From positions 247,045-311,044 of the forward strand of contig NZ_SLZG01000003.1 in NCBI RefSeq assembly GCF_004341625.1: 64,000 bases of DNA, written 5' to 3'. The position numbers and the translations under genes are program-made. The notes under the pieces are model-generated. The model was not told the origin of the DNA, ran no database searches, and saw only the letters and a list, made by a program, of their open reading frames with translations. The stretch comes from Rhizobium sp. BK376 (GTDB taxonomy: Bacteria; Pseudomonadota; Alphaproteobacteria; Rhizobiales; Rhizobiaceae). Positions 45,829-55,138 of the stretch are shown here, one piece after another (the stretch's first letter is position 1; the number at the start of each line of letters is the position of its first letter).

Positions 45829-46548
45829 ATGCGACCGACGTTGCTATGTCTGTCTTCCGCACTGTTCCACATTGCAGGCACGGTGTTTCCAGCGCTTGGC
45901 TGCGTCGATGTCGCGCTTGTTCTCGCGGTAGACGGCTCCGATAGTGTCGATGAAGGAGAGTATCGGTTCCAGACCAGTTCGATAGCGACGGCATTCCGTG
46001 ACAAGGCCGTTCTACACGCAATGAAAGGGGCAGGGATCGTTGCGGTGTCCGCGGTGTTCTGGGGCGACGGCCAGCTGCCATCGCAAGAGCTGGATTGGGT
46101 CGTTGTGAACCGTGGAGAGGGCGCAGAGTTCTTCGCACGCAAGATCGAAACCAATCTCCGGGCGGTTTATGGCAATACCGACATTGGTAATGGCATCTGG
46201 GCGGCGCTTGACCGACTTTCGTCTTCCGATCTATGCGCCCGCCGATCGGTCATCGACATCTCGGGTGACGGTCGGGAAACCCTGGGTCCAAAGCGGGAAA
46301 ACGTTATCTCGCTGCATCACGCGCGCCGTCGCGCGAAAGAAATGCGCGTAACGATCAACGGGCTGGCCATATCCGACGATGGGGGAGACCTTGCCCGCTA
46401 TTACGCTGGACATGTCGTCCTCGGGTCGGACGCCTTCGTCATGCATATCAACAAATATGCGGATTATTCCGTTGCCATCAGGAAAAAGCTCGTTGCGGAA
46501 CTATCGTACGGAGCTAGCGGATATTTCGCCTTCGATGAAGCCAGATAG
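45829..46548 (+). CDS. Exported VWA-domain protein (DUF1194 family)
   Basis: The 239-residue product has a hydrophobic export signal (LLCLSSALFHIAGTVFPALG) followed by a DUF1194 von Willebrand A fold: the metal-ion site DGSDSVDEGEYRFQ, the Thr/Asp block GNTDIGNGIWAAL and VIDISGDGRE. These are exported proteins of unknown role. I chose ATG at 45829 with a GGGGGG-rich site upstream; the open frame begins earlier at 45709, without support. A strong terminator follows. Confidence 0.83.
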   Translation: MRPTLLCLSSALFHIAGTVFPALGCVDVALVLAVDGSDSVDEGEYRFQTSSIATAFRDKAVLHAMKGAGIVAVSAVFWGDGQLPSQELDWVVVNRGEGAEFFARKIETNLRAVYGNTDIGNGIWAALDRLSSSDLCARRSVIDISGDGRETLGPKRENVISLHHARRRAKEMRVTINGLAISDDGGDLARYYAGHVVLGSDAFVMHINKYADYSVAIRKKLVAELSYGASGYFAFDEAR

Positions 46549-46607
46549 GATTTCTGCGAATTCGCAACCACGCAAATGTGGAATCGGGATAACTGTATCC
46601 CCGATAC

Positions 46608-46637
46608 GAAAAAGCCCCGCCGAAGCGGGGCTTTTTG
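46608..46637. terminator. Bidirectional terminator between the VWA gene and yidC
   Basis: AAAAAGCCCCGC, CGAA, GCGGGGCTTTTT is a near-perfect stem with a tetraloop flanked by A and T runs, so it can work on both strands between convergent genes. Confidence 0.92.
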
Positions 46638-46640
46638 AGT

Positions 46641-48467
46641 TTATTTCGATGGTTCCGGTTTTCGTCGGAAGAGACCCTTTAGGTTGTCGAAGAGTTCCAC
46701 CTTCACGCCATGGCGCTTCATGATGATCGACTGCTGGATGACCGAGAGCGTGTTGTTCCAGGCCCAGTAGATCACGAGGCCGGCAGGGAAGCTCGACAGC
46801 ATGAACATGAAGATCAGCGGCATCCAGTTGAAGATCATTGCCTGGGTCGGGTCCGGCGGGGTCGGGTTCATGCGCATCTGCAGGAACATGGTGACGCCCA
46901 TGATCAGCGGCCATACGCCGAGATGCAGAACCGTCGGAGCGGCAAACGGCAGCAGGCCGAACAGGTTGACGATCGAGGTCGGGTCCGGCGCGGAAAGGTC
47001 GCGGATCCAGCCGAAGAACGGCGCGTGGCGCATCTCGATGGTGATGTAGATCACCTTGTAGAGCGAGAAGAAGATCGGGATCTGGAAGGCGATCGGCCAG
47101 CAGCCGGCGATCGGATTGATCTTCTCTTCCTTGTAGAGCTGCATCGTTGCCTGCTGCAGCCCCATTTTGTCGTCTCCGAATTTCTTCTTCAGCTCTTCCA
47201 TCTTCGGCTGCATGCGCTTCATGTTCGCCATGGATGCATATTGCTTGCTGGCGAGCGGGAAGAACAGCGCCTTGACGACGATGGTCGTGCAGAGGATCGC
47301 GACCCCGAAATTGCCGAAGAAGTGATAGAAAAAGTCCATCAGCTTGAACATCGGCTTGGTGATGAAATAGAACCAGCCCCAGTCGATCAGGCGGTCGAAG
47401 CGCGGGATCGAATAGGTCTGCTCATACTGATCGATAACGGGCACTTCCTTGGCGCCGGCAAAGACGAGGTTCTTCAGGTCGACGGACTGGCCGGGAGCGA
47501 TGGTCACAGCTTCCTGCTTGTAGTCGGCCTGGAAACGCGGCGTTCCATCGGTGAAGTGCGAGAAGCGGGCATCATAGGCGCCGGTCTGCGGCGGCACCAT
47601 CGTTGCGGCCCAATACTTGTCCGTTATGCCGAGCCAGCCGCCTGTCGCCCTCGGAGGCGCAACATTTTCCTTTTCGACAGCCGCGTACTTGTATTCGAGC
47701 AGGCTGTCGCCGACCACGCCGATGAACCCTTCGTGAAGGACATAGGTCGAGGCGACGAGAGGCTTGTTGTAGCGCGTGACGCGGCCATAGCTCGAAAGCG
47801 CGACCGGGGCCTGACCGGCGTTGCTGATCTTGTCGGCCACGGTAAACATATAGTGATCGTCGACGGAGATCGTGCGGCTGAAGGTGACGCCCTTGTCGTT
47901 CGTGTAGGTCAGCGTGACCGGCGTCTTCTCCGTCAGCTTGTCGCCGCTTGCGAGCTTCCATTGCGTGCCGGGGCCGGGCGCGGTGCCTGCGGCTGCGTCG
48001 CCGACATAGCCGAGTTCGGTAAAGTAGCCGTCCTTGGTGTCGGCCGGTGCGAAGAGCGTGACGATCGGGCTGCTCTTGTCGACGGTCTCATGGTAATTCT
48101 TGAACTTCAGGTCGTCGAGGCGGGCGCCGACGAGATTGATCGAGCCCGTAAGCGCCGGGGTGTCGATGATGACGCGCGGGGTCTTGGCAAGCGCTTCATC
48201 AACGGTCTCCACCGTCGGCGTCGACTGGCCGGTCGCCGGAAGAGAGCCGTTGACCGGAGCACCCGTGCCTGCCGCCGGCGTTTGTGCTTGACCCGTTTGG
48301 GCCTGTCCCGTCTGGGCTTGCTGCGTCGTGTGCTGCTGCGCCTTGGCCAATTCGTCGGCCTTGCGCTGCGCTTCGATGCGCGGATTCATGTAAAGAAACT
48401 GCCAGGCTAGGACAATCAGCACAGACAGGCCAATCGCGATGAAGTAATTGCGGTTGTTTTGCATCAT
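46641..48467 (-). CDS. yidC: Membrane protein insertase YidC
   Basis: YidC inserts and folds inner-membrane proteins alone or with SecYEG. The 608-residue product has TM1 ([20 protein letters not shown]), a large periplasmic beta-domain (about 60-360) rich in Gln/Thr/Ala at its start ([20 protein letters not shown]), and the conserved C-terminal core ([40 protein letters not shown], with the hydrophilic-groove region). The start overlaps the rnpA stop by four bases. It is the third gene of the rpmH-rnpA-yidC transcript. Confidence 0.97.
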   Translation of the reverse strand: MMQNNRNYFIAIGLSVLIVLAWQFLYMNPRIEAQRKADELAKAQQHTTQQAQTGQAQTGQAQTPAAGTGAPVNGSLPATGQSTPTVETVDEALAKTPRVIIDTPALTGSINLVGARLDDLKFKNYHETVDKSSPIVTLFAPADTKDGYFTELGYVGDAAAGTAPGPGTQWKLASGDKLTEKTPVTLTYTNDKGVTFSRTISVDDHYMFTVADKISNAGQAPVALSSYGRVTRYNKPLVASTYVLHEGFIGVVGDSLLEYKYAAVEKENVAPPRATGGWLGITDKYWAATMVPPQTGAYDARFSHFTDGTPRFQADYKQEAVTIAPGQSVDLKNLVFAGAKEVPVIDQYEQTYSIPRFDRLIDWGWFYFITKPMFKLMDFFYHFFGNFGVAILCTTIVVKALFFPLASKQYASMANMKRMQPKMEELKKKFGDDKMGLQQATMQLYKEEKINPIAGCWPIAFQIPIFFSLYKVIYITIEMRHAPFFGWIRDLSAPDPTSIVNLFGLLPFAAPTVLHLGVWPLIMGVTMFLQMRMNPTPPDPTQAMIFNWMPLIFMFMLSSFPAGLVIYWAWNNTLSVIQQSIIMKRHGVKVELFDNLKGLFRRKPEPSK

Positions 48468-48853
48468 ACCTTCCTGGGGCGGTCCTCACGGGACCGCCGG
48501 TGTTTCTGCCTGTTTTCGAAGCGGGCGACGAGCTCGTCGGCCAGCACATCGAAGGGCGCAGTCAATACCTCACGCCGCGCGACAACCACATAGTCGTGTC
48601 CGGGCTGCATTGCAATTCCGCCATGGAGACGCACCGCTTCTTTCAGCCGGCGCCGCATGCGGTTTCTTTCCACCGCGTTTCCGTGTTTTTTGGTAACGGT
48701 AAAGCCGACGCGAGGATCGGTATCGGGCTCTTTGCGATCGAGTGCCTCGATCAGGAAGAAGCTGCCGCGGCGCTTTTCTCCCTCCCGAACAGCAAGAAAC
48801 TGCGGCCGGCTTTTCAGCCGCCCGACAGTCTTTTCTGGTCGATTATTCGTCAT
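48464..48853 (-). CDS. rnpA: Ribonuclease P protein component
   Basis: RnpA is the protein partner of RNase P, which trims tRNA 5' leaders. The 129-residue product shows the family signature [20 protein letters not shown] followed by [11 protein letters not shown]. The ATG at 48853 gives normal length; the open frame continues upstream through rpmH in another register and is not part of the gene. It is 31 bases after rpmH and overlaps yidC. Confidence 0.95.
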   Translation of the reverse strand: MTNNRPEKTVGRLKSRPQFLAVREGEKRRGSFFLIEALDRKEPDTDPRVGFTVTKKHGNAVERNRMRRRLKEAVRLHGGIAMQPGHDYVVVARREVLTAPFDVLADELVARFENRQKHRRSREDRPRKV

Positions 48854-48884
48854 TCGCCCGCCATCTCTATCGGGCATTCCGGCC

Positions 48885-49019
48885 TTAGGCCGAAAGACGC
48901 TTGCGGCCACGGGCACGACGGGCAACGATGACCTTGCGGCCGCCCTTCGTTGCCATGCGCGCACGGAAACCGTGACGACGCTTGCGGACAAGCTTGGATG
49001 GTTGATAGGTACGCTTCAT
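48885..49019 (-). CDS. rpmH: Ribosomal protein bL34
   Basis: The 44-residue protein begins [20 protein letters not shown] and ends GRKRLSA, the standard L34 sequence of alphaproteobacteria. It is a short basic part of the large ribosomal subunit. It is the first gene of the rpmH-rnpA-yidC transcript and follows a good sigma-70-type promoter at 49131-49159 with an about 105-base leader. Confidence 0.98.
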   Translation of the reverse strand: MKRTYQPSKLVRKRRHGFRARMATKGGRKVIVARRARGRKRLSA

Positions 49020-49466
49020 TTATTTTAACACCGCGGAGTGCGGCCCTTCTTGAGTTTGCATTTTAGCAAGGAGCGTTATGCAGCGCGAACAGGCCCGCAA
49101 AAGCAGGCTCCAAGATCGAGCGTGCGCGGGCTTATAAGGTTGAAGGCTCTCGAAGTCAATTATCGCCGGGCAGATTCATCTCGGGCGAGATATTCCTTGA
49201 TAGGTTCGCGCCTCGCGCTATGTGGCTTCAGGCATGTTTCCCTAAGTTGTGCTTTTGATCTGGAAAATATCCGCAGTTTGCTCTTTCCAGCCAAGCAACC
49301 TCAGTATTTCGCAATTTTTACGCTTTCCCGAAGAGAATCATGTGCAACTGTATGAATTTTCCGCCGATCTATATTAGGGACGGCGCAAGGTAACATTAAG
49401 CATTTTAGTCAATCTTGAGCGGTATATCCGGGGAACTTCTGTTCTCCGCCCCAAGGAGATACACCG
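49020..49466. other. Divergent intergenic region between rpmH and a chemoreceptor gene
   Basis: The first 140 bases hold the rpmH leader and promoter. From about 49170 to 49440 I see no gene and no strong palindrome; the chemoreceptor promoter must be in this part, but I cannot place it. A short open frame at 49038-49355 has no ribosome site or protein-like composition. Confidence 0.6.
49131..49159 (-). promoter_or_regulatory. Sigma-70-type promoter of rpmH-rnpA-yidC
   Basis: On the minus strand TTGACT (49154-49159) and TATAAG (49131-49136) are separated by exactly 17 bases. The boxes are close to consensus and the distance to rpmH gives a leader of about 105 bases. Confidence 0.75.
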
Positions 49467-51470
49467 TTGAATATTCGCGGCAAGATTAACCTGCTCGTTT
49501 CCGTCATGGCCTGTGCGGCGTTGCTGATTGGCGTGACTGCCCTTTATGCGATGCGCCAATACAATGAAAAGCTGCAGGCCTACGAGCAGGCGGCGAGCCG
49601 CGCCTATATGGGCGAGCGGCTGAACCGCTACGTCACGGCCGTCGTCATGGAGTCCCGTGGGATCTATGCTTCGGGCTCGACGAAGGAAGCAAAGCCCTTC
49701 GCAGACGGATTGATGAAGGATCTTGACGAGATCGATAAGGGCTTTGCCTCATGGTCGCCGCTCGTTCCGGCAAGCGAAAAGCCTGAATTCGACAAATTGC
49801 TGGCCCGCGCCCAGGAATTCCGGACTTTCCGCACCGAGACCGCGCGGCTCGGAACGGTCGAGAGCCCCGACGCTGCAAACAAGCAGGGTAACAACGACGC
49901 CAACAGAGCCAACCGCAAGGCCTTCCAGGCCGAGATCGACGCCGTCGTACAGACCGACAAGGATGCGCTCGATGAGGTAAATGCCGATCTGGAGGTTTTC
50001 CGCAGCATCGTCTTCTGGCTGGTGCTTGGAATTATTGCCCTTGGTATCGGAGCGGGTGTCAGCATGGGCTTCTATATCGGCACTGCCCATCTCAGCCGCC
50101 CGATCAAGAAGGTGACGAATGCCATCAAGGAGGTTGCCGAGGGCAATTTCGATGCGGCTGTTCCCTTCGCCGGACGCAGGGATGAAATCGGCGAGATGGC
50201 TGCTGCCGTCGAGGTCTTCAAGCAGAATGGTCTTGCGGTGAGGCGGATGAACGCGCAGGAAACTGCCATGCGCGCCAAGAGCGACGATCTGCAATCCAGC
50301 ATGTCGCTCGTCGTTGCCTCTGCCGCGGAAGGCGATTTCAGCCGCCGCATCGAGAAGGACTACGAGGACGCCAACCTCAACCGTTTCGCCCGCAACATCA
50401 ACGAGCTTCTGTCCGGCGTCGATACCGGCGTCACCGAGACCCGTCGCGTGATCGCAAGCCTTGCCGAGGGCGATTTGACACAGACCATGCGCGGCAGTTT
50501 CCAGGGTGCTTTCGCCGAACTGCAGCAGAACGTCAACAGCACGCTGGCAATCCTGCAGAAGACGATGCGAGAGGTCCACGAGACCACGCAGTCGATCACC
50601 GGCAACAGCAACGAGCTGCGTCACGCCAGCGACGATCTCTCCAAGCGCACCGAACAGCAGGCCGCCGCACTGGAAGAGACCTCGGCCGCGCTCGACGAGA
50701 TCACCGCCGTCGTGCAGAATTCGACGGCTCGGGCCCAGGAAGCGAGCACGATGGTGACGGAGGCCAAGGAAAATGCAGCCCGTTCCGGCGTTGTCGTGCG
50801 CGATGCCGTCGCTGCCATGGGCCGCATCGAACAGGCCTCCCGCGAAATCAGCCAGATCATCAGCGTCATCGACGAGATCGCCTTCCAGACAAACCTTCTG
50901 GCGCTGAATGCCGGCGTCGAAGCCGCCCGCGCCGGCGAGGCGGGCAAGGGCTTTGCCGTCGTCGCCCAGGAAGTGCGCGAACTGGCGCAACGCTCCGCCA
51001 CCGCCGCCAAGGACATCAAGGCGCTGATCACCAAGTCCGGCGGTGAAGTGCAGGTCGGGGTCAAGCTGGTGCAGGCGACCGGCGAGACGCTGGGCGAAAT
51101 CGAGACCCGCGTTCTTGCGATCAACGATCACATCCACTCTATCGCCACTGCTGCCCGCGAACAGGCGACCGGCCTTCAGGAGGTCAATACCGCCGTCAAC
51201 CAGATGGACCAGGTGACCCAGCAGAATGCCGCGATGGTCGAGGAAACCTCTGCCGCCACTCACAAGCTCTCCGGCGAAGCCGATGGCCTGCTGCGCCTGA
51301 TCTCTCGCTTCAAGGTCGGCAATGCGGCACCCGCCGCGCCCACCTTGGTCCGTTCGCAGTCGCATGCCGCCATGGGGTCGCCGGCGCGACGCATGGTTGG
51401 CAAGGTCGCGAGGGCTTTCTCCGGTGGCGGAAATGCAGCCGTGGCCCAGCAGGATTGGGAAGAATTCTGA
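49467..51470 (+). CDS. Methyl-accepting chemotaxis protein with helical periplasmic sensor and tandem HAMP
   Basis: The 667-residue receptor has TM1 at about 8-28, a helical periplasmic part (30-178), TM2 at 181-204, a HAMP domain ([20 protein letters not shown]) and a second HAMP-like unit ([20 protein letters not shown]), then a signalling domain with [20 protein letters not shown]. The C-terminus ends in QQDWEEF, nearly the same as the receptor at 22.7-25 kb, and may tether CheR/CheB. It starts with TTG at 49467, AAGGAG nine bases upstream. Ligand unknown. Confidence 0.93.
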   Translation: MNIRGKINLLVSVMACAALLIGVTALYAMRQYNEKLQAYEQAASRAYMGERLNRYVTAVVMESRGIYASGSTKEAKPFADGLMKDLDEIDKGFASWSPLVPASEKPEFDKLLARAQEFRTFRTETARLGTVESPDAANKQGNNDANRANRKAFQAEIDAVVQTDKDALDEVNADLEVFRSIVFWLVLGIIALGIGAGVSMGFYIGTAHLSRPIKKVTNAIKEVAEGNFDAAVPFAGRRDEIGEMAAAVEVFKQNGLAVRRMNAQETAMRAKSDDLQSSMSLVVASAAEGDFSRRIEKDYEDANLNRFARNINELLSGVDTGVTETRRVIASLAEGDLTQTMRGSFQGAFAELQQNVNSTLAILQKTMREVHETTQSITGNSNELRHASDDLSKRTEQQAAALEETSAALDEITAVVQNSTARAQEASTMVTEAKENAARSGVVVRDAVAAMGRIEQASREISQIISVIDEIAFQTNLLALNAGVEAARAGEAGKGFAVVAQEVRELAQRSATAAKDIKALITKSGGEVQVGVKLVQATGETLGEIETRVLAINDHIHSIATAAREQATGLQEVNTAVNQMDQVTQQNAAMVEETSAATHKLSGEADGLLRLISRFKVGNAAPAAPTLVRSQSHAAMGSPARRMVGKVARAFSGGGNAAVAQQDWEEF

Positions 51471-51685
51471 TCGATCAGGCAAGCGCCTGACGAAGCGCCG
51501 TGCGGCAACGCGCGGCGCTTTTCATATCATCTGCGCCCTGTCGCATTCCTACGCGGAATCCAGGCAAAGTAAGCGGGCTCTAGATTCGCCTGGGGAGAGA
51601 TTGGAAAATCGGTTGCGATCCCTTATTATCGCGTCCAACGCCGGCTTTGCCAGGCGCGCCTTGCAATGAAGCGGGAATATCCGGA

Positions 51686-53200
51686 ATGGACATGAGGCAG
51701 GATACGAGTGCCGCCAGCGGTGGGGCTTCCGCCAAGGGGTCGTCGCTTCTGAGCCGCCCTACAGGCATATTCGGCGGCCTGTCCGGCAAGCTCCTGCTGC
51801 TCACCGTCGTCTTCGTCATGCTCGCCGAAGTGCTGATCTTTCTCCCCTCGATCGCCAACATGCGCATACGCTGGCTCGAGGATCGCCTGAATACGGCGGC
51901 CGCCGCGGCAATCGTCATCGACGGACTACAGCCGGTCGAGCTGCCGCGCGAATTGCAGCGAGAAACCCTGATGGCGACAGGCACGCGCGCCATCGTGCTG
52001 CGCAAGGATGGCACCTCCAGGCTGCTGGCAACCGCCCAGATGCCGTCCTCCGTCGACGACCAGTATGATTTGACCAATGTCTCGCTGCCCTCGACGATCT
52101 GCGATGCGCTCGACACGCTTCTGTTCGGCGGCGATCGGATCATTCGCGTCTTCGGCCCGGTTGGAAGTTCCAACATGGGCGTCGAGGTGGTCCTGCGCGA
52201 TACGCTGCTGCGCAAGGCGATGATCAGCTATTCCATCAATGTCTTCCTCGTGTCGATCCTGATCTCGCTCTTCACCGCGACGCTGATTTTCTTTGCCATC
52301 AACCGCATCATGATCCGCCCCATCCGGCGCTTGACCGACAGCATGCAGACCTATGCCGAGGATCCGGAAGACGAACGGCGCGTGCTTGTGCCCGATAACG
52401 GGCGCGACGAGCTCTCGGTCGCCGGACGGCATCTGGCCAATATGCAGTCGCAGCTTCAGAAGACGCTGAAGCAGCAGAAGAACCTCGCTGCCCTCGGCCT
52501 CGCGGTCTCGAAGATCAATCACGACATGCGCAATATCCTGTCCTCTGCCCAGCTCATGTCGGACCGCCTGGTCGATGTCGATGACCCGATGGTCAAGCGG
52601 TTTGCGCCCAAGCTGCTGCGCACCATCGACCGCGCCGTCGGTTACACGACCGAGGTGCTGTCCTATGGCCAGACCTCGGAATCGGCGCCGAAGCGCCGTC
52701 GCCTGCGGCTTCAGGATCTCATCGAAGAGGTGAGGGACATTCTGGCGATCGATCCGGAGAGCGGCATCGAATTCAGCGAGCAGATCGGGCGTGACCTGGA
52801 GGTCGACGCCGACAGCGAGCAGCTCTTCCGCGTGATCCACAATCTCTGCCGCAACGCCCATCAGGCCCTCGTTGCCTATGGCGAGACCGAGCCGGACAGC
52901 ATTCGCCGCATCACCGTGTCGGCCCATCGCCTGGGCAGCGTCGTCGGCATAACTGTCGACGATACCGGCCCCGGCATGCCGTTGAAGGCGCGCGAAAACC
53001 TCTTCACCGCTTTCCGCGGCTCGGCTCGATCGGGCGGCACCGGCCTTGGCCTTGCGATCGCGCGCGAACTCGTGCTTGCCCATGGCGGCACGATCGCGCT
53101 TGTGGAAAAGCCGGCAGCCGGCACGCAATTCCGCATCGAAATCCCCGATCGCCCCGTCTCACTCGACGACTATCGTAACCGCAACGTCCACGAAAACTGA
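51686..53200 (+). CDS. Orphan sensor histidine kinase
   Basis: The 504-residue protein has TM1 about 36-56, an extracytoplasmic part (57-184), TM2 about 185-207, HAMP, a phosphoacceptor helix with His about 279 in SKINHDMRNILSSAQLMSD, an N box (NLCRNAHQAL), G1 (VDDTGPGMP) and G2 (GGTGLGLAIARE). The HDMRN box is like the one in kinases of the HPK4-type. No response regulator is adjacent, so the partner is elsewhere. I start it at ATG 51686; in-frame TTG at 51647 and ATG at 51692 are alternatives. Confidence 0.9.
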   Translation: MDMRQDTSAASGGASAKGSSLLSRPTGIFGGLSGKLLLLTVVFVMLAEVLIFLPSIANMRIRWLEDRLNTAAAAAIVIDGLQPVELPRELQRETLMATGTRAIVLRKDGTSRLLATAQMPSSVDDQYDLTNVSLPSTICDALDTLLFGGDRIIRVFGPVGSSNMGVEVVLRDTLLRKAMISYSINVFLVSILISLFTATLIFFAINRIMIRPIRRLTDSMQTYAEDPEDERRVLVPDNGRDELSVAGRHLANMQSQLQKTLKQQKNLAALGLAVSKINHDMRNILSSAQLMSDRLVDVDDPMVKRFAPKLLRTIDRAVGYTTEVLSYGQTSESAPKRRRLRLQDLIEEVRDILAIDPESGIEFSEQIGRDLEVDADSEQLFRVIHNLCRNAHQALVAYGETEPDSIRRITVSAHRLGSVVGITVDDTGPGMPLKARENLFTAFRGSARSGGTGLGLAIARELVLAHGGTIALVEKPAAGTQFRIEIPDRPVSLDDYRNRNVHEN

Positions 53201-53326
53201 GCTTCGCGAACCCATCTCGCGACCGCGAAGGAAAATTACGTTTTTTTGACAAAGGGTACTTGCTTTCACCGACCGGACCCTTTAGAGGATCGCCCACGCC
53301 AGCGGTTAACAACATCGCTGCAACAC

Positions 53327-53403
53327 GCACCCGTAGCTCAGCTGGATAGAGCACCAGACTACGAATCTGGGGGTCAGGAGTTCGAATCTCTTCGGGTGCG
53401 CCA
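53327..53403 (+). tRNA. tRNA-Arg (anticodon ACG)
   Basis: The acceptor stem GCACCCG pairs with CGGGTGC, the D arm contains AGCTCAGCTGGATAGAGC, the anticodon stem CCAGA/TCTGG encloses loop CTACGAA with ACG at 53361-53363, and the T arm has GTTCGAATC. CCA is encoded at the end. The A34 is normally deaminated to inosine to read CGU, CGC and CGA. A weak promoter-like pair (CTTGCT, 17 bases, TTAGAG) lies ahead. I see no integrase or attachment-site duplicate next to it. Confidence 0.98.
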
Positions 53404-53480
53404 TTTCTCTCCTTTTTCTAAGAATACTGACGCGATAGTTGCTGCTAGGCGATTGGCTTCTTGACTCGATATGCGTCGAC

Positions 53481-53693
53481 CTAATACCTGCGGCGCCTGG
53501 TGGACGCGCTGAGATAGCCAAATGCAAGCGCCACGGCGGCGACCGCGATGCCGGTGCTGATCACGCCCGCCGGCGTTATCCGGGCACTGCCCTGTAAGGT
53601 AATGTACTTCCCCACGCGCAGATCGAAGACTGATTTCATCTCCTCCGGATGCGAGGGGACCGTGGTTGAAGAATCTTCCTGAACAACTGTCAT
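53481..53693 (-). CDS. Small single-span membrane protein, hypothetical
   Basis: The 70-residue product has an acidic/Ser-Thr-rich N-terminus (TVVQEDSSTTVPSHPEEMKS) and one membrane segment (PAGVISTGIAVAAVALAFGY) followed by a basic tail (STRRRRY), as expected for an N-out or N-in single-span protein. I do not recognise the family. I chose ATG at 53693; six more codons are open upstream. It lies between tRNA-Arg and a gap of 388 bases. Confidence 0.55.
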   Translation of the reverse strand: MTVVQEDSSTTVPSHPEEMKSVFDLRVGKYITLQGSARITPAGVISTGIAVAAVALAFGYLSASTRRRRY

Positions 53694-54081
53694 TTTGAGG
53701 CTCCGGTGCAATGTGCCTCGGCCGAACCTTCATTCTGAGGCGGGCCTTAAGACTTGGTCGACGCCACGATAGCACAGCAACTTCTGCTTTCATCCCGTCC
53801 GGCGCCACATTTTTATCTGGCGGCAATCAGGTTGATCTCCCAAAAAGAAGGCCGGCTAAGGGAGCCGGCCAGGGGGAAGGTTTTCCTGGGAACCTTCATC
53901 AGGGGAGCATCGGATGAGGAAAACGATTCGATGTGTTTCATTGTATGGCTGCAGCCCCGTCAAACAACCCGCGCCAATCTAGGGGATCGTGCCAAAACGA
54001 TAAGGAATACATAGAAAAATCGGAACGGCATCGGCGTTCGGTCGTTGAGAATAGGTCACCACCTCAACAATGGAGACGATA
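53694..54081. other. Intergenic region with one hairpin and a stress promoter
   Basis: No gene is convincing here. GGCCGGCT, AAGGG, AGCCGGCC (53850-53870) forms a perfect 8-bp stem and is followed by a purine-rich tract and TTTT, so a small RNA or terminator is possible. The general-stress promoter of the next gene is at 54022-54046. Confidence 0.5.
54022..54046 (+). promoter_or_regulatory. EcfG/RpoE2-type general stress response promoter
   Basis: GGAAC (54022-54026), 16 bases, CGTT (54043-54046) is an exact match to the alphaproteobacterial general-stress consensus GGAAC-N16/17-CGTT. It lies 36 bases upstream of a small gene's ATG. Confidence 0.75.
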
Positions 54082-54255
54082 ATGAGCAAGACCGATGCAC
54101 ACGAAATCCAGAAGAGGACCGAGCGGCAGGTCGAAAATACCAGCGCCGGCGGTCATCTCGGCGGTACCTATTTCGGTCAGCAGCCCGATGGCAAAACCGC
54201 TTCCGCGACAGCCAAGGTGGGGCCTAAGTCCCGCGCCAACGACGGAAGCAACTAG
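54082..54255 (+). CDS. Small hydrophilic stress-linked protein (57 residues)
   Basis: The product (SKTDAHEIQKRTERQVENTS, then AGGHLGGTYFGQQPDGKTAS) is charged and Gly/Thr/Ser-rich, without membrane or signal segments, and is probably disordered. I do not recognise a named family. GGAGA lies eight bases ahead of the ATG at 54082, an exact general-stress promoter lies upstream, and a good terminator follows, so it is a self-contained unit. Many small general-stress genes in rhizobia are of this kind and uncharacterised. Confidence 0.75.
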   Translation: MSKTDAHEIQKRTERQVENTSAGGHLGGTYFGQQPDGKTASATAKVGPKSRANDGSN

Positions 54256-54276
54256 CTGCGTCAGAATTCAGACCGG

Positions 54277-54304
54277 AAACCCCGCCATAGAGCGGGGTTT
54301 TCTG
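54277..54304 (+). terminator. Terminator of the small stress gene
   Basis: AAACCCCGC, CATAGA, GCGGGGTTT followed by a T: a nine-base perfect stem 22 bases after the stop. Confidence 0.88.
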
Positions 54305-54427
54305 GTTTTAGGCTTCATTGCTACATTCACCTGGGTACAAAGAGTTAACATTGCTTAAAATGCTAAAATATAAGAAAATACGTCCACGAAGATCTTGAAA
54401 AGCTTCTTTCAAGGGTAGGAGGGTGCG

Positions 54428-55087
54428 ATGACTCTTGCGATCAACGATACGGCTCCGGATTTTCACGCGCAGACAACCGAAGGCCCGATACGGTTTCATC
54501 ACTGGATGGGAGATTCCTGGGCTGTGCTTTTCTCGCATCCCAAGGACTACACGCCCGTTTGCACGACCGAACTCGGCTATATGGCGAGGATCAAACCCGA
54601 ATTCGACAAGCGCGGTGTCAAGATCATCGGCCTCTCGGTCGATCCGCTCGACCGCCATGCGGGTTGGGCAAAGGATATCCAGGAAACACAGGGCGCTGCC
54701 CCGAATTTCCCGATGATCGCAGACGTCGACTACAATGTATCGAAACTGTACGGCATGCTTCCGGCGCCGGTATCTGGCGATCCGACAAAGCGTACGCCGG
54801 CCGATAACCAGACCGTCCGCAACGTTTTCGTCATCGGCCCGGACAAGAAGATCAAGCTGATCATGGTCTATCCGATGACGACAGGCCGCAATTTCGATGA
54901 GGTCCTGCGGGTGATCGACTCACTCCAGCTGACGGCGAGCCACAGGGTCGCGACGCCGGTCAACTGGAAGCGTGGGGAAAAGGTCATCATCGCCGGCTCC
55001 GTCAGCGACGAGGAAGCAAGGGCGCTCTATCCGGAAGGCTGGCTTGCGCCGAAGCCCTATATCCGCATCGTGCCGCAGCCAAAGTGA
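54428..55087 (+). CDS. 1-Cys peroxiredoxin (Prx6 type)
   Basis: The 219-residue enzyme reduces hydrogen peroxide and organic peroxides. It shows the peroxidatic cysteine in DYTPVCTTELGYMAR near residue 44, the preceding HPKDYTPVC block, and a long C-terminal dimerization part (TPVNWKRGEKVIIAGSVSDE, LYPEGWLAPKPYIRIV) that places it in the Prx6 group. No resolving Cys is evident. AGGAGG is seven bases ahead of the ATG. The persulfide dioxygenase fusion follows 51 bases later, so the two could form an oxidative/sulfur-stress operon. Confidence 0.95.
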   Translation: MTLAINDTAPDFHAQTTEGPIRFHHWMGDSWAVLFSHPKDYTPVCTTELGYMARIKPEFDKRGVKIIGLSVDPLDRHAGWAKDIQETQGAAPNFPMIADVDYNVSKLYGMLPAPVSGDPTKRTPADNQTVRNVFVIGPDKKIKLIMVYPMTTGRNFDEVLRVIDSLQLTASHRVATPVNWKRGEKVIIAGSVSDEEARALYPEGWLAPKPYIRIVPQPK

Positions 55088-55138
55088 TAGCGACCAGCAT
55101 TCCTATATCCGGGCAGATTTGCGCAAAGGGAGCCGACT

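Noticed and set aside
46710..48410. 566-codon plus-strand open frame opposite yidC
   Set aside because: It is the antisense of a real gene with strong motifs and does not resemble a protein family.
49749..51482. 577-codon minus-strand open frame opposite the second chemoreceptor
   Set aside because: It is Gly/Leu/Asp-rich antisense of the conserved signalling domain and has no start signal.
53327..54081. Integrated element at tRNA-Arg
   Set aside because: tRNA genes are common integration sites, but no integrase, phage gene or repeated tRNA 3' end is visible nearby.
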